From Candidatus Bathyarchaeota archaeon (lineage in GTDB: Archaea; Thermoproteota; Bathyarchaeia; 40CM-2-53-6; FEN-987): 5,375 nt of DNA. Location of the stretch: positions 376 to 5,750 of the forward strand of contig PMBQ01000076.1 of NCBI GenBank assembly GCA_003152955.1, read 5' to 3'. Positions 5,374 through 5,375 of this stretch are shown here, piece by piece. The position numbers and the translations under genes were made by a program. Position 1 is the stretch's first letter, and every line of letters starts with the position of its first letter. The notes below the pieces were generated by a model, which saw only the letters and a program-made list of their open reading frames with translations, was not told the DNA's origin and did not search any database.

Positions 5374-5375
5374 CA

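Noticed and set aside
5355..5375. Possible start of a class II tRNA (Ser/Leu-like D-arm GAGTGGTCA at the window edge)
   Set aside because: The bases before it do not fit a tRNA: the implied acceptor stem would begin with A and position 10 would be T instead of the nearly universal G. The rest lies outside the window.
1..5375. CRISPR array, insertion sequence or integrase signs
   Set aside because: No regularly spaced direct repeats, terminal inverted repeats or transposase motifs were seen. The similarity between the ESCRT-III genes is diverged protein-level paralogy, not a mobile repeat.

Overview
The window carries an archaeal ESCRT (Cdv) cell-division cluster, all on the + strand. CdvA occurs together with CdvB-type ESCRT-III proteins and a Vps4-like CdvC. 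In current knowledge CdvA is confined to the TACK archaea (Crenarchaeota/Thermoproteota, Thaumarchaeota, Aigarchaeota and relatives), so the source is most likely a TACK archaeon. The moderate base composition and the gene order differ from the compact Sulfolobus cdvABC locus. The sequence alone does not fix the phylum.

Layout. Positions 1-31 may hold the last nine codons of an upstream gene. Positions 32-290 have no recognisable gene. A weak TATA-like site near 291-303 precedes the cluster. Six genes follow: an ESCRT-III paralog without a winged helix (355-1029), CdvA (1044-1727), CdvB with a C-terminal winged helix (1741-2529), CdvC/Vps4 (2560-3687), an Lrp/AsnC-family regulator (3700-4206), and a second ESCRT-III paralog without a winged helix (4221-4826). 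Gaps are 12-14 nt, except about 30 nt before cdvC, so these genes look like one transcription unit. A pyrimidine/oligo-T stretch (about 4849-4877) probably ends it. A YjbQ/UPF0047 enzyme gene (4913-5329) follows and is probably separate.

How the genes fit together (family knowledge plus inference). CdvA, a PRC-barrel/coiled-coil scaffold, would recruit CdvB through the CdvB winged helix. The two shorter paralogs would co-polymerise, like CdvB1/CdvB2 of Sulfolobus. CdvC would remodel the polymers through its MIT domain, which binds MIM2-like proline motifs. All three ESCRT-III proteins carry an FP[DE]LP motif after the core. The most unusual point is an Lrp-type regulator placed between cdvC and an ESCRT-III gene, which makes it a candidate regulator of its own division operon.
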